Assembly: GCF_019689535.1 (NCBI RefSeq)
Contig: NZ_JADGHH010000006.1
Location: forward strand, 1-39,184
Reading direction: 5' to 3'
DNA from: Pigmentiphaga sp.
GTDB taxonomy: Bacteria; Pseudomonadota; Gammaproteobacteria; Burkholderiales; Burkholderiaceae_B
DNA length: 39,184 bases
The translations under genes and the position numbers were made by a program. The first letter of the stretch is position 1, and each line of letters starts with the position of its first letter. Below are positions 20,981 to 29,168 of the stretch, piece after piece. Below the pieces are notes generated by a model. The model was not told where the DNA came from. It worked only from the letters and a program-made list of their open reading frames with translations, and made no database searches.

Positions 20981-21846
20981 TCGCCGTGGCGCGAGAACGC
21001 AGCTTCACGCGGGCGGCGGCGCGGCTCGGCGTGTCCCAGGCGGCATTGAGCTACACCATCCGCACGATGGAGGCGCGGATGGGGGTGCGGCTGTTGACCC
21101 GGACCACGCGCAGCGTCTCACCGACAGAAGCGGGCGAGCGGCTGCTGCTGAACGTCGCCCCGCGCTTCGAGGAGATCGAGGCCGAGCTGATGGCCGTGGG
21201 GGAGCTGCGGGACAAGCCGGCGGGCACCATACGGGTCACCGCGTCGGAGCACGCGGCCGAGGCCGTTCTCTGGCCCCGGCTTGCCAAGCTGCTTCCGCAG
21301 TATCCCCTGATCAACGTCGAGGTGACGGTCGAGTCCCGACTCGTCGATATCGTGGCGGAGCGGTACGACATGGGTATCCGCCTGGGTGACGAACTGCCCC
21401 GGGACATGACGGCCGTGCGTATCAGCCCCGACATGCGGGTGGCGATCGTCGGCTCGCCAGCCTATTTGGCCAAACATCCCGCACCCAGGAAACCACAGGA
21501 TCTGGCCGAGCATACGTGCATCAACCTGCGCTTGATGAGCCACGGCGATCTTTACGCCTGGGAACTCAAGAAAGGCAAGCAGCAGGTCAATGTACGGGTC
21601 GAAGGGCGCTTGGTCTTCAACGGGACGCGACCGATCCTGCAAGCAGCCCTGGCTGGCTTCGGCCTCGGCTATTTGCCGGAGGACATGGCGCAGCCTTACA
21701 TCGCCAAGGGTCGGCTTGAACGGGTGCTGGAGGACTGGTCTCCGGCTTTCCCCGGCTACCACCTCTACTATCCGAGCCGCCGGCATCCCTCCCGTGCGAT
21801 GGCTGTGCTGATCGAAGCGTTGCGCCATCCGGCCAAGAGGAAATAA
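20944..21846 (+). CDS. LysR-family regulator (first of tandem pair)
   Basis: This 300-aa protein belongs to the CrgA/DmlR-like branch. Its winged HTH reads LLAFIAVARERSFTRAAARL, then GVSQAALSYTIRTMEARMG. The effector domain includes GTIRVTASEHAAEAVLWPRL, YDMGIRLGDEL and GLGYLPEDMAQPYI. ATG 20944 is preferred over TTG 20914, because the first ten codons of the longer form lie in the conserved promoter repeat. It is followed by the second LysR gene after 3 bp. The decayed twin of its 5' end at 15083 suggests a related regulator once served the aldo/keto reductase operon. Confidence 0.93.
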   Translation: MPRGSYNDLLAFIAVARERSFTRAAARLGVSQAALSYTIRTMEARMGVRLLTRTTRSVSPTEAGERLLLNVAPRFEEIEAELMAVGELRDKPAGTIRVTASEHAAEAVLWPRLAKLLPQYPLINVEVTVESRLVDIVAERYDMGIRLGDELPRDMTAVRISPDMRVAIVGSPAYLAKHPAPRKPQDLAEHTCINLRLMSHGDLYAWELKKGKQQVNVRVEGRLVFNGTRPILQAALAGFGLGYLPEDMAQPYIAKGRLERVLEDWSPAFPGYHLYYPSRRHPSRAMAVLIEALRHPAKRK

Positions 21847-21849
21847 AGC

Positions 21850-22743
21850 ATGGCCCGTGAGTCGTTCAACGACATCCTTTCCTTCATCCATGTCGTGCGC
21901 GAAGGCAGCTTTACCCGTGCGGCGGCATTGCTCGGCGTGACACCCTCCGCGTTGAGCCATGCCGTTCGGAGGCTGGAGGCCCGGTTGGGCGTGCGACTGC
22001 TGACGCACACTACGCGCCGCCTTTCCACTACCGAGGAAGGCGAGCGCCTGTTTGTCAACGTGGCGCCGCGTTTCGAGGAGATCGATGCCGAATTGGCGGC
22101 GGTGGAGGAACTGCGCGACAAGCCGGCCGGAACGATCCGTATCACCTCGGCCGAGCATGCCGCCAACAGCGTGCTGTGGCCCAAGCTGTCCAAGGTTCTC
22201 CACGAATATCCCGACATCAACGTCGAGGTTTCCGTCGACTACGCGCTGTCGGATATCGTTTCCCAGCGCTACGATGCCGGCGTCCGCCTGGGCAACCAGG
22301 TGGCCAAGGACATGATCGCGGTACGTATCGGCCCGGACTTGCGCATTGCCGTCGTCGGCTCTCCTGGATACTTCGCCACGCGGCCGGTGCCTGTGACACC
22401 GCAGGACCTGACCGAGCACAACTGCATCAACCTTCGACTTCCCACGCATGGCCGGTTGTTGCCTTGGGACTTCGCCAAGGGTAAGCAGGAGGTCAAGCTC
22501 CGTGTCGATGGGCAATGGACGTTCAACAACAGCTCCTCCATCGTCAAGGCCGCGCTGGCCGACTACGGACTGGCCTTCGTTCCCGAGGACATGGTGCTGG
22601 AGCACATCGACGCTGGGCGGCTGGTCCGGGTGCTGGACGACTGGTGCGATCCCTATCCGGGATACCATCTCTACTATCCAAGCCGGCGGCAATCCTCACG
22701 GGCGATGGGCGTCATCATCGAGGCGCTGCGACACCGGGATTGA
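21850..22743 (+). CDS. LysR-family regulator (second of tandem pair)
   Basis: This 297-aa LysR protein is similar to the preceding gene along its whole length. Shared blocks include FTRAAALLGV, RLEARLGVRLLTHTTRRLS, RFEEIDAELAAVEELRDKPA and the tail DPYPGYHLYYPSRRQSSRAM. The two are a tandem duplication that has since diverged. It starts 3 bp after the first stop, so they are co-transcribed. The downstream alcohol dehydrogenase operon begins 198 bp later, behind a palindromic candidate operator. One of the pair probably activates that operon; the two may also form heteromers. Confidence 0.93.
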   Translation: MARESFNDILSFIHVVREGSFTRAAALLGVTPSALSHAVRRLEARLGVRLLTHTTRRLSTTEEGERLFVNVAPRFEEIDAELAAVEELRDKPAGTIRITSAEHAANSVLWPKLSKVLHEYPDINVEVSVDYALSDIVSQRYDAGVRLGNQVAKDMIAVRIGPDLRIAVVGSPGYFATRPVPVTPQDLTEHNCINLRLPTHGRLLPWDFAKGKQEVKLRVDGQWTFNNSSSIVKAALADYGLAFVPEDMVLEHIDAGRLVRVLDDWCDPYPGYHLYYPSRRQSSRAMGVIIEALRHRD

Positions 22744-22862
22744 GGCGCAACCCGGCAAATGAATGGTGGGTCGAGATATTCCGGTCCAATCCCGATACCT
22801 CCTCCTGCCAAAGACAACGAGCCGCGATCAGTCACATGGCTGATTGATAAATCTGGCTCAAA

Positions 22863-22897
22863 AGTCCATGCGGATTAGTGGACTTAATCAAAGTCCA
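22863..22897 (+). promoter_or_regulatory. Palindromic operator candidate upstream of alcohol dehydrogenase
   Basis: AGTCCA (22863-22868) and TGGACT (22879-22884) form a perfect inverted repeat with a 10-bp spacer. A third AGTCCA half site follows at 22892-22897. All lie 45-80 bp upstream of the dehydrogenase ATG. A dyad plus half site is a common LysR regulatory layout. The tandem LysR genes immediately upstream are the likely ligands. Confidence 0.5.
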
Positions 22898-22941
22898 TTA
22901 CCTCCGTAGCATGTCATTCCTCTAGATGCGCAGGAGTTCAG

Positions 22942-23997
22942 ATGAATACGTTTGGTTATGCGGCATACGGCCCCGATTCCCCGTTGGCTCCCTACACGTT
23001 CGAGCGTCGCGAGCTGCGGCCCGACGATGTAGCTCTGGAGATTCTTTACTGCGGCGTGTGCCACTCCGACCTGCACACCGCGCGCAACGACTGGGGCTGG
23101 AGCTACTACCCGATCGTGCCAGGCCACGAGATCGTCGGCCGGGTGATCGAGGTCGGTTCGGAGGTCACTCGCTACAGGGCGGGCGACCATGTGGCGGTCG
23201 GTTGCATGGTCGATTCCTGCCAGGAGTGCGACCAGTGCCAAAAGGGAGAAGAACAGTTGTGCCGCGAGGGTAACGTCCAGACCTACGGGGGGCACGATCG
23301 CATCACCGGCGAACCGACCCAAGGCGGCTACTCCAAGCACATTGTCGTGCGCGAGGCGTTCTGCCTGCGCATGCCCGAGGGACTGGATCTGTCCAAGGCC
23401 GCGCCACTGCTGTGCGCCGGCATTACCACCTACTCCCCGCTACGCACCTGGGGCGTCGGCCCCGGTAGCCGGGTCGGCGTGATCGGCTTGGGCGGCCTGG
23501 GCCACATGGCGGTCAAGCTGGCCGTGGGCCTTGGCGCCGACGTGACCGTGCTCAGCCGCAGTTCCAACAAGGAAGCCGATGCGCTGGCGCTGGGCGCCGA
23601 CCGCCTGCTCCTGTCCTCCGATCCCGAAGCGATGGGCAAGGCCGCCAGTGGCTTCGACCTGATCATCGACACGGTTCCGGTCAAGCACGGCCTCGATCCC
23701 TACCTGCCGCTGCTCGACGTGGATGGCACTCTGGTCATCGTCGGCCAGGTCGGCCCGATGGACGAAGCCAGCACCGTGCCGCTACTGCTCGGTCGCCGCC
23801 GGGTCGCCGGCTCGCCGATCGGCGGCATCCGCGAGACCCAGGAACTGCTCGACTTCTGCGCCAAGAAGAACATCCTGCCGGACTGCGAAATGATCCGCAT
23901 GGATCAGATCAACGAGGCCTTCGAGCGCATGGAAAAGGCGGATGTGCGCTATCGCTTCGTGATCGACATGGCCTCGTTGTCCCCGGAAGAGGCTTGA
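22942..23997 (+). CDS. Zinc-dependent alcohol dehydrogenase (CAD/YahK-like)
   Basis: This 351-aa medium-chain dehydrogenase has catalytic zinc ligands C40 (YCGVCHSD) and H62 (PGHE) plus the later Cys in LLCAGITTYSPL. The four structural-zinc cysteines are C93, C96, C99 and C107. The Rossmann motif is GVIGLGGLGHMAVKLA, followed by SRSSNKEADAL, which suggests NADPH. These are features of the cinnamyl-alcohol / YahK group, which mostly reduces aldehydes. It heads a six-gene plus-strand set and lies 7 bp before the MFS gene. The RBS is AGGAG before ATG 22942. Confidence 0.94.
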   Translation: MNTFGYAAYGPDSPLAPYTFERRELRPDDVALEILYCGVCHSDLHTARNDWGWSYYPIVPGHEIVGRVIEVGSEVTRYRAGDHVAVGCMVDSCQECDQCQKGEEQLCREGNVQTYGGHDRITGEPTQGGYSKHIVVREAFCLRMPEGLDLSKAAPLLCAGITTYSPLRTWGVGPGSRVGVIGLGGLGHMAVKLAVGLGADVTVLSRSSNKEADALALGADRLLLSSDPEAMGKAASGFDLIIDTVPVKHGLDPYLPLLDVDGTLVIVGQVGPMDEASTVPLLLGRRRVAGSPIGGIRETQELLDFCAKKNILPDCEMIRMDQINEAFERMEKADVRYRFVIDMASLSPEEA

Positions 23998-24004
23998 TCT
24001 TCGA

Positions 24005-25291
24005 GTGCCCATGGGTACCTCCGCCGCAATGACGTCCCGCCGGTCTCCTCCGGTCAGCGCTTCCGCTCCCGACCATGCGGGCGCGGGCGATACCGTGATT
24101 GGGCGCGGCAACGAATTGCGCCTGCTACTCATCCTCAGTGCGCTGATGTCGTTCGCGTCCGTCTCCACGGACATGTACTTGCCGGCGCTGCCGACGATCG
24201 GCCGCGCCCTGCACACGAGCGAGGCCAGTATCGAACTGACCTTCTCCGCGTTCCTGGTCGGTTTCAGTCTGGGCCAGTTGCTGTGGGGACCGATCAGCGA
24301 CCGCTACGGGCGGCGTCTCCCCATCGCCGTGGGCCTGGTGCTGTTCACCATCGGCTCCGCGGGCTGCGCCCTGTCGGCCACGGTCATGCAGATGATGGCC
24401 TGGCGCGTCGTGCAGGCGCTGGGGGCCTGTGTGGGGCCGGTGCTCTCGCGGGCCATGGTGCGTGATCTCTATGGCCGCGAACAGTCGGCCCGGATGTTGT
24501 CGACGCTGATCCTGATCATGGGCGTTGCGCCCCTGGTCGGGCCGCTGCTCGGCGGGCAGATCCTCGCGTTCTGGTCCTGGCAGGGAATCTTCTGGACGCT
24601 GGCCGGCGTCGGCGTATTGACCCTGGCCTCGCTGCTGGCGCTGCCGGAAAGCCTGCCGCCTTCGCGCCGCTCGGCCATGCCGTTGCGGCATACGTTCGCC
24701 AGCTATTGGGAACTGTTGGGGGATGTGCGGTTGATGGGCTATGCGCTCTCCGGCGGCTTCTTCTACGCGGGGGCCTATGCCTTCATCGTCGGCACGCCCT
24801 TCGTCTACATCGAGTACTACCACGTCTCGCCGCAGGCCTATGGCTGGCTGTTCGGCCTGAACATCCTCGGCATGATGGTCGCCAACCTCGTCAACCGCCG
24901 CTTGCTGACGCACTTCGGAAGCGAGCGCCTGTTCCACATCGGAACCCGGATTCTTGCAGTGACAGGGGTTGTCCTGGCGATCAATGCACGATTCGGCTGG
25001 GGCGGCTTGCCCGGCCTGGTGATCCCGATCTTCCTCTACATGTCGATGAACGGACTCATCGTGGCCAATTCGGTCGCCGGGGCGCTGTCCGCGTTCCCGC
25101 ACAAGGCCGGTTCGGCGTCCTCGCTGCTCGGGGCGATGCACTACGGCAGCGGTATTCTCACCGCGGCGATGCTGGGATGGTTCTCGGACGGAACGCCGTG
25201 GACGATGGCCTGGATCATGGGCCTGACTGGCCTCGGCAGCCTGGCGACTTCCTTGATTTCCACCCGCATTCGCAGGCGCCGACAGGAGTGA
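24005..25291 (+). CDS. MFS drug exporter, Bcr/CflA family
   Basis: This 428-aa protein has twelve predicted helices. The family opening is MSFASVSTDMYLPALPTIGR and motif A is GPISDRYGRRLP between helices 2 and 3; Bcr/CflA proteins export drugs and small organic molecules by proton antiport. The ORF starts at GTG 24005; ATG 24011 is equally possible, and a preceding AGAGG supports either weakly. The N terminus has about 37 hydrophilic residues before helix 1, slightly long for the family. It lies between the alcohol dehydrogenase (7 bp) and the CMD gene (8 bp). Confidence 0.93.
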   Translation: MPMGTSAAMTSRRSPPVSASAPDHAGAGDTVIGRGNELRLLLILSALMSFASVSTDMYLPALPTIGRALHTSEASIELTFSAFLVGFSLGQLLWGPISDRYGRRLPIAVGLVLFTIGSAGCALSATVMQMMAWRVVQALGACVGPVLSRAMVRDLYGREQSARMLSTLILIMGVAPLVGPLLGGQILAFWSWQGIFWTLAGVGVLTLASLLALPESLPPSRRSAMPLRHTFASYWELLGDVRLMGYALSGGFFYAGAYAFIVGTPFVYIEYYHVSPQAYGWLFGLNILGMMVANLVNRRLLTHFGSERLFHIGTRILAVTGVVLAINARFGWGGLPGLVIPIFLYMSMNGLIVANSVAGALSAFPHKAGSASSLLGAMHYGSGILTAAMLGWFSDGTPWTMAWIMGLTGLGSLATSLISTRIRRRRQE

Positions 25292-25299
25292 CGAAGACC

Positions 25300-26070
25300 A
25301 TGAAACGCTTTTCCTCATTGATCCCCGCGTTGTTGTTTGCCTCCTCCTTCCAGGCGAGTGCGCAGAGTTCGGTGCCGGACACCCCGGCCGCGCGGCAGGC
25401 TCGGGAAACCGCGCCGCAACTGTTCGCCTACACGCAGGACGTGCTGTTCGGCGACGTGTGGAAGCGCAAGGAACTCGCGCCGCGCGACCGCAGCCTGGTC
25501 ACGCTGTCCTCGCTGCTGGCGAACGGCCAGAGCGCCCAGATGACCTCGCACATCAACCTGGCGCTGGATCATGGCGTGAAGCCGAGCGAGATCATCGGGC
25601 TCATCACCCAGCTGGCCTTCTACACCGGCTGGCCGAACGCGATGAGCGCAGTCGGCGTCGCGCGCGAGGTCTTCGTGAAGCGCGGGATCGATCCCGAGCA
25701 GTACCGTGCCGCCTCGGAGGCGCTACTGCCGGTCGACGCGGCCGCCGAGGCCAAGCGCGCGTCGACGGTCAAGGAAAACGTCGCGCCGACTGCGCCGCAA
25801 CTGGCGCGATACACCGACGAGGTGCTGTTCGCCGACCTGTGGCGACGGCCGGACCTGGCGCCGCGCGACCGCAGCCTGGTAACGGTGGCAGCGCTGATCG
25901 CACGCGGCCAGCTCGACCAGGTTCCCTACCATCTGAATCGGGCCATGGACAACGGCCTGACCCAGACACAGGCCGCCGAAGCCGTCACCCATCTGGCTTT
26001 CTATGCCGGATGGCCGCGTGCCATGTCGGCCCTGCCGGTTCTGCAATCCGTGTTTGCGGAGAGGAAATGA
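25300..26070 (+). CDS. Exported double carboxymuconolactone-decarboxylase-domain protein
   Basis: This 256-aa protein has a Sec signal (MKRFSSLIPALLFASSFQAS) and two repeats of one CMD/AhpD-like domain. Repeat 1 (~30-110) has VLFGDVWKRKELAPRDRSLV and LAFYTGWPNAMSAV. Repeat 2 (~165-250) has VLFADLWRRPDLAPRDRSLV and LAFYAGWPRAMSAL. Neither repeat has the CxxC of AhpD peroxidase partners, so this is the CMD-like class without thiol chemistry. Periplasmic location makes the classical beta-ketoadipate role unlikely. ATG 25300 follows GGAG. It is coupled closely to the MFS gene and to the next hydrolase (4 bp). Confidence 0.9.
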   Translation: MKRFSSLIPALLFASSFQASAQSSVPDTPAARQARETAPQLFAYTQDVLFGDVWKRKELAPRDRSLVTLSSLLANGQSAQMTSHINLALDHGVKPSEIIGLITQLAFYTGWPNAMSAVGVAREVFVKRGIDPEQYRAASEALLPVDAAAEAKRASTVKENVAPTAPQLARYTDEVLFADLWRRPDLAPRDRSLVTVAALIARGQLDQVPYHLNRAMDNGLTQTQAAEAVTHLAFYAGWPRAMSALPVLQSVFAERK

Positions 26071-26074
26071 CCCC

Positions 26075-27184
26075 ATGACGAGGAGCGCCCGCATGCAATC
26101 GAGAATCTTGACGCGATTCCTGTCCGCCGTGGCCGGCATTGTCGCGCTTGCCACCGGAACGGTGGCCCTGGCGACCGAGACCGGCAAGCCGGCCCCTCTG
26201 GTGATCCAGGAACAAGGCAGCTTCGCCGCCGGCGGCAAGGTCGCCACCGCACCGGGCACCTTCGACCCGCGCAAGCCGATGGAGCCGGCCGGCCAGACCT
26301 ACCACGGCGACCACGCCTACGCCTTCTACCAAATCCCGGTGAACGCGCGGAAGCTGCCGATCGTCATGTGGCATGGCGCCGGGCAGTTCTCCAAGACCTG
26401 GGAGACCACGGCCGATGGCCGCGAGGGTTTCCAGAACATCTTCCTGCGCCGCCGCTTCGGCGTGTACCTGATCGACCAGCCACGCCGCGGCGACGCCGGC
26501 CGCAGCATGGTCGAAGCGACGCTCAAGCCAACGCCGGACGAGCAACTCTGGTTCAACCAGTTCCGCATCGGCCTGTGGCCGAACTACTTCGACGGCGTGC
26601 AGTTCGCCCGCGACCCGGAAACGCTCAACCAGTTCTTCCGCGCGATGACGCCGAACACCGGGCCGTTCGACATGAACGTGGTGTCCGATGGCGTCTCGGC
26701 GGTGTTCGACCGGATCGGCCCCGGCATCCTGTTCACCCACTCGCAGGGCGGCGGACCGGGCTGGCTGACCGTCATCAAGAACGACAAGGTGAAGGCCGTC
26801 GTCTCGTTCGAGCCGGGCAGCAGCTTCGTCTTCCCGGAAGGCGAGGCGCCGGAGCCGATCCCGAGCGCCTTCGACACCGTGCAGGGTGCGACCGTCCCCC
26901 TGGCGCAGTTCATGGCCCTGACGCGGATTCCGATCCTGATCTTCTACGGCGACAACATCCCCGACCAGCCGGTCGATCTGCCGGCCCAGGACAGTTGGCG
27001 GGCGCGGTTGAAGATGGCCCGGCTGTGGCGGGATACGGTCAACCGGCATGGCGGCGACGTGACCGTGGTGCATCTGCCTGAGATCGGCATCAAAGGCAAC
27101 ACGCACTTCCCCATGTCCGACCTGAACAACGTCCAGATCGCGGATCAGGTTTCGCGGTTCCTTGCGGAGAAGAAGCTGGATTGA
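26075..27184 (+). CDS. Exported alpha/beta hydrolase
   Basis: This 369-aa protein has a signal peptide (FLSAVAGIVALATGTVALA) and an alpha/beta hydrolase core. The oxyanion loop region is LPIVMWHGAGQFSKTW, the nucleophile is S223 in THSQGGGPGW, and IKGNTHFPMSD holds the likely His. Similar proteins are annotated as esterases or simply alpha/beta hydrolases. ATG 26075 begins 4 bp after the CMD stop; ATG 26093 also has a good AGGAG 7 nt upstream and would start exactly at the signal peptide. Exported like the CMD protein before it and the hydrolase after it, it suggests processing of an ester or lactone in the periplasm. Confidence 0.9.
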   Translation: MTRSARMQSRILTRFLSAVAGIVALATGTVALATETGKPAPLVIQEQGSFAAGGKVATAPGTFDPRKPMEPAGQTYHGDHAYAFYQIPVNARKLPIVMWHGAGQFSKTWETTADGREGFQNIFLRRRFGVYLIDQPRRGDAGRSMVEATLKPTPDEQLWFNQFRIGLWPNYFDGVQFARDPETLNQFFRAMTPNTGPFDMNVVSDGVSAVFDRIGPGILFTHSQGGGPGWLTVIKNDKVKAVVSFEPGSSFVFPEGEAPEPIPSAFDTVQGATVPLAQFMALTRIPILIFYGDNIPDQPVDLPAQDSWRARLKMARLWRDTVNRHGGDVTVVHLPEIGIKGNTHFPMSDLNNVQIADQVSRFLAEKKLD

Positions 27185-27250
27185 CCTGCCTGCGCAGACG
27201 CGCCGCGGCGCGCGGGCACGACCCTCGACAAGAGAAAACAGGAGTTAGCT

Positions 27251-28351
27251 ATGAGCAATGAAGAGATCAACGAAAAACGACGCGAGTTCCTCGGCGCCGC
27301 CGCGCTCGCCATTCCCGCGGCACTAATTGGAGTTCCAGCCATGACCACTACCACTACCGCATACGCAGCCGACTACCGGAAGAACCCGTTCACCCTGGTG
27401 TACGACGGCGCGATCACCAAGAACGAGCCGGGCAAGGTAAACATCCACCCGGTCAACTACGACCTCAACGGTCTGAATATCGTGGCCAACGTCTACACGC
27501 CGGCCAACTACGACCCGAGCAAGAAGTATGCGGCGGTCGTCATCGCGCACCCCAACGGTGGGGTGAAGGAGCAGACGGCGGGCCTCTATGCCCAGCATCT
27601 GGCCGAACGGGGCTACATCACCATTGCGATGGATGCCGCCTATCAGGGAGGCAGCGGCGGCGAGCCGCGCAGCGTGGACAAGCCCCAGTTCCGCATCGAG
27701 GACATCCACGGTGCGGCGGACTTCATCACCGGCTATCCCGGCGTCGATGCCGCACGCCTGGGGCTGCTGGGGATCTGCGGCGGTGGCGGCTACGCGCTGG
27801 CGGCTGCCAAGACTGACAAGCGCTTCAAGGCGCTTGCGACATTGAGCATGTTCAACTCGGGGCGTGTCCGCCGCAACGGTTTCAAGGACTCGCAGTTGGA
27901 CACGATCCAGCAGCGCCTGCAACAGGCGTCGGCCGCCCGTGCCCAGGAAAAGGCGGGAGGCGAAGTCCTCTATGCCGGCGATGCCAACCTGACGGATGCG
28001 CAGATCGACGCGCTGCCGTTCGACCTGTACCGGGAGGGCTACCACTACTACTGGCGGACCCACGCGCACCCGGGCTCGACCTTCAAGTACACCATGAGCA
28101 GCCTGCTGGACCTGATGCGCTGGGATGCCACCGATCAGATCGAGCTGATCGATGTGCCGCTGCTGATGATGGCCGGCAGCAAGGCCGACACCCTGTACAT
28201 GACCGAGGATGCCTTCTCCAAGGCCACCGGCACGAAGGACAAGGAGCTCTTCCTCATCGAGGGCGCCACGCACATCCAGACCTACTGGGTTCCCGAGTAC
28301 GTGGAAGCCGTGCTGGGCAAGCTGACCCCGTTCTACGCGAGAACGCTGTGA
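27251..28351 (+). CDS. Tat-exported alpha/beta hydrolase with cysteine nucleophile
   Basis: This 366-aa hydrolase has a Tat leader (KRREFLGAAALAIPAALIG, twin Arg 10-11). The nucleophile elbow reads LGLLGICGGGGYALAAA, with Cys176 where serine is usual, as in dienelactone hydrolases. Other parts are VVIAHPNGGVKEQTAGLYAQ (oxyanion) and LIEGATHIQTYWVPEY (His). Its length and YHYYWRTHAHPGSTF insertion fit the YcjY/DUF-type branch and not the ~240-aa classical dienelactone hydrolase. ATG 27251 has AGGAG upstream. Its stop overlaps the GTG of the next gene. Confidence 0.9.
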   Translation: MSNEEINEKRREFLGAAALAIPAALIGVPAMTTTTTAYAADYRKNPFTLVYDGAITKNEPGKVNIHPVNYDLNGLNIVANVYTPANYDPSKKYAAVVIAHPNGGVKEQTAGLYAQHLAERGYITIAMDAAYQGGSGGEPRSVDKPQFRIEDIHGAADFITGYPGVDAARLGLLGICGGGGYALAAAKTDKRFKALATLSMFNSGRVRRNGFKDSQLDTIQQRLQQASAARAQEKAGGEVLYAGDANLTDAQIDALPFDLYREGYHYYWRTHAHPGSTFKYTMSSLLDLMRWDATDQIELIDVPLLMMAGSKADTLYMTEDAFSKATGTKDKELFLIEGATHIQTYWVPEYVEAVLGKLTPFYARTL

Positions 28352-29160
28352 TTCCTCATGCCGCCGTGGTCCGCCCGCCGGCCACGGTGCTCGCCGTCGG
28401 CGCGACCGGCAGCATTGGTCGCCTGGTGGTGGCCGAAGCCATCCGACAGGGTTACCAGGTGCGAGCGCTGGTCCGCGATGCGGCGAAGGCCCGTCGCGTA
28501 CTGCCGCCGCAAGCGGAACTGGTCGTCGGCGAAGTCACCCAGGCCAGCTCGGTGCAGGTCGCGGTCAAGGGCGTCGATGCCATCGTGTTCACGCTGGGCG
28601 CACGCAATGCCAAGGAGGTCGACTATGGCGGCGTGCGCAATGTTCTCGCCGCCCTGGGCCAGTCCAAGCCACGCATTGCGCTGATGACCGCCATCGGCGT
28701 GACCAAGCGCGTTGATGCGCGACTGGGCGTGCTAGAAGGACACGACTGGAAGCGGCGCTCTGAACGCCTGGTGCGCGCCAGCGGATGTCGCTACACGATC
28801 GTGCGGCCCGGCTGGTTCGACTACAACGAAGCCGACCAGCATCGCTTGGTGCTGTTGCAGGGAGACACCCGCAGGGCCAGTGATCCCAGCGATGGCGTGG
28901 TGGCGCGACAGCAGATCGCCGAGATCCTGGTGCGCAGCCTGTCGACGGCCGCCGCCGAGTGCAGAACGGTCGAGCTTGTCGCCGAACAAGGGCCACCGAC
29001 GCAGGACTTCGAGGCGTTGTTTGCCTCCACGCAAGCCGATTCCCCCGGATCGCTGGATGCCGTGCTCGACAAGAGCAACATGCCATTGGCCGACGAGCCC
29101 GGCTGGATCAAGGATGACTTGGCCGCCCAACTCGCCGGCCTGGTCGGACCCGGCATGTGA
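28348..29160 (+). CDS. Atypical SDR (NmrA-like NAD(P)-binding) protein
   Basis: This 270-aa protein has an N-terminal Rossmann motif TVLAVGATGSIGRLVV and RALVRDAAKA (NADP-type). The middle reads TAIGVTKRVDARL and YTIVRPGWFDYNEADQHRLV, as in NmrA/SDR-a5 proteins, which bind NAD(P)H and modify or sense small molecules. The classical YxxxK is not obvious, typical of atypical SDRs. GTG 28348 overlaps the preceding stop (GTGA), implying translational coupling. It is the last gene of the plus-strand set; the IS5-family element begins 8 bp after its stop. Confidence 0.88.
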   Translation: MIPHAAVVRPPATVLAVGATGSIGRLVVAEAIRQGYQVRALVRDAAKARRVLPPQAELVVGEVTQASSVQVAVKGVDAIVFTLGARNAKEVDYGGVRNVLAALGQSKPRIALMTAIGVTKRVDARLGVLEGHDWKRRSERLVRASGCRYTIVRPGWFDYNEADQHRLVLLQGDTRRASDPSDGVVARQQIAEILVRSLSTAAAECRTVELVAEQGPPTQDFEALFASTQADSPGSLDAVLDKSNMPLADEPGWIKDDLAAQLAGLVGPGM

Positions 29161-29168
29161 TGCGCTAG

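Noticed and set aside
21118-22692. 524-aa minus-strand ORF
   Set aside because: It runs through both LysR genes on the opposite strand and repeats because the two genes are paralogues; a shadow.
24125-25318. 397-aa minus-strand ORF
   Set aside because: Antisense to the MFS exporter; highly charged Gln/Arg/Glu-rich sequence with no family features.
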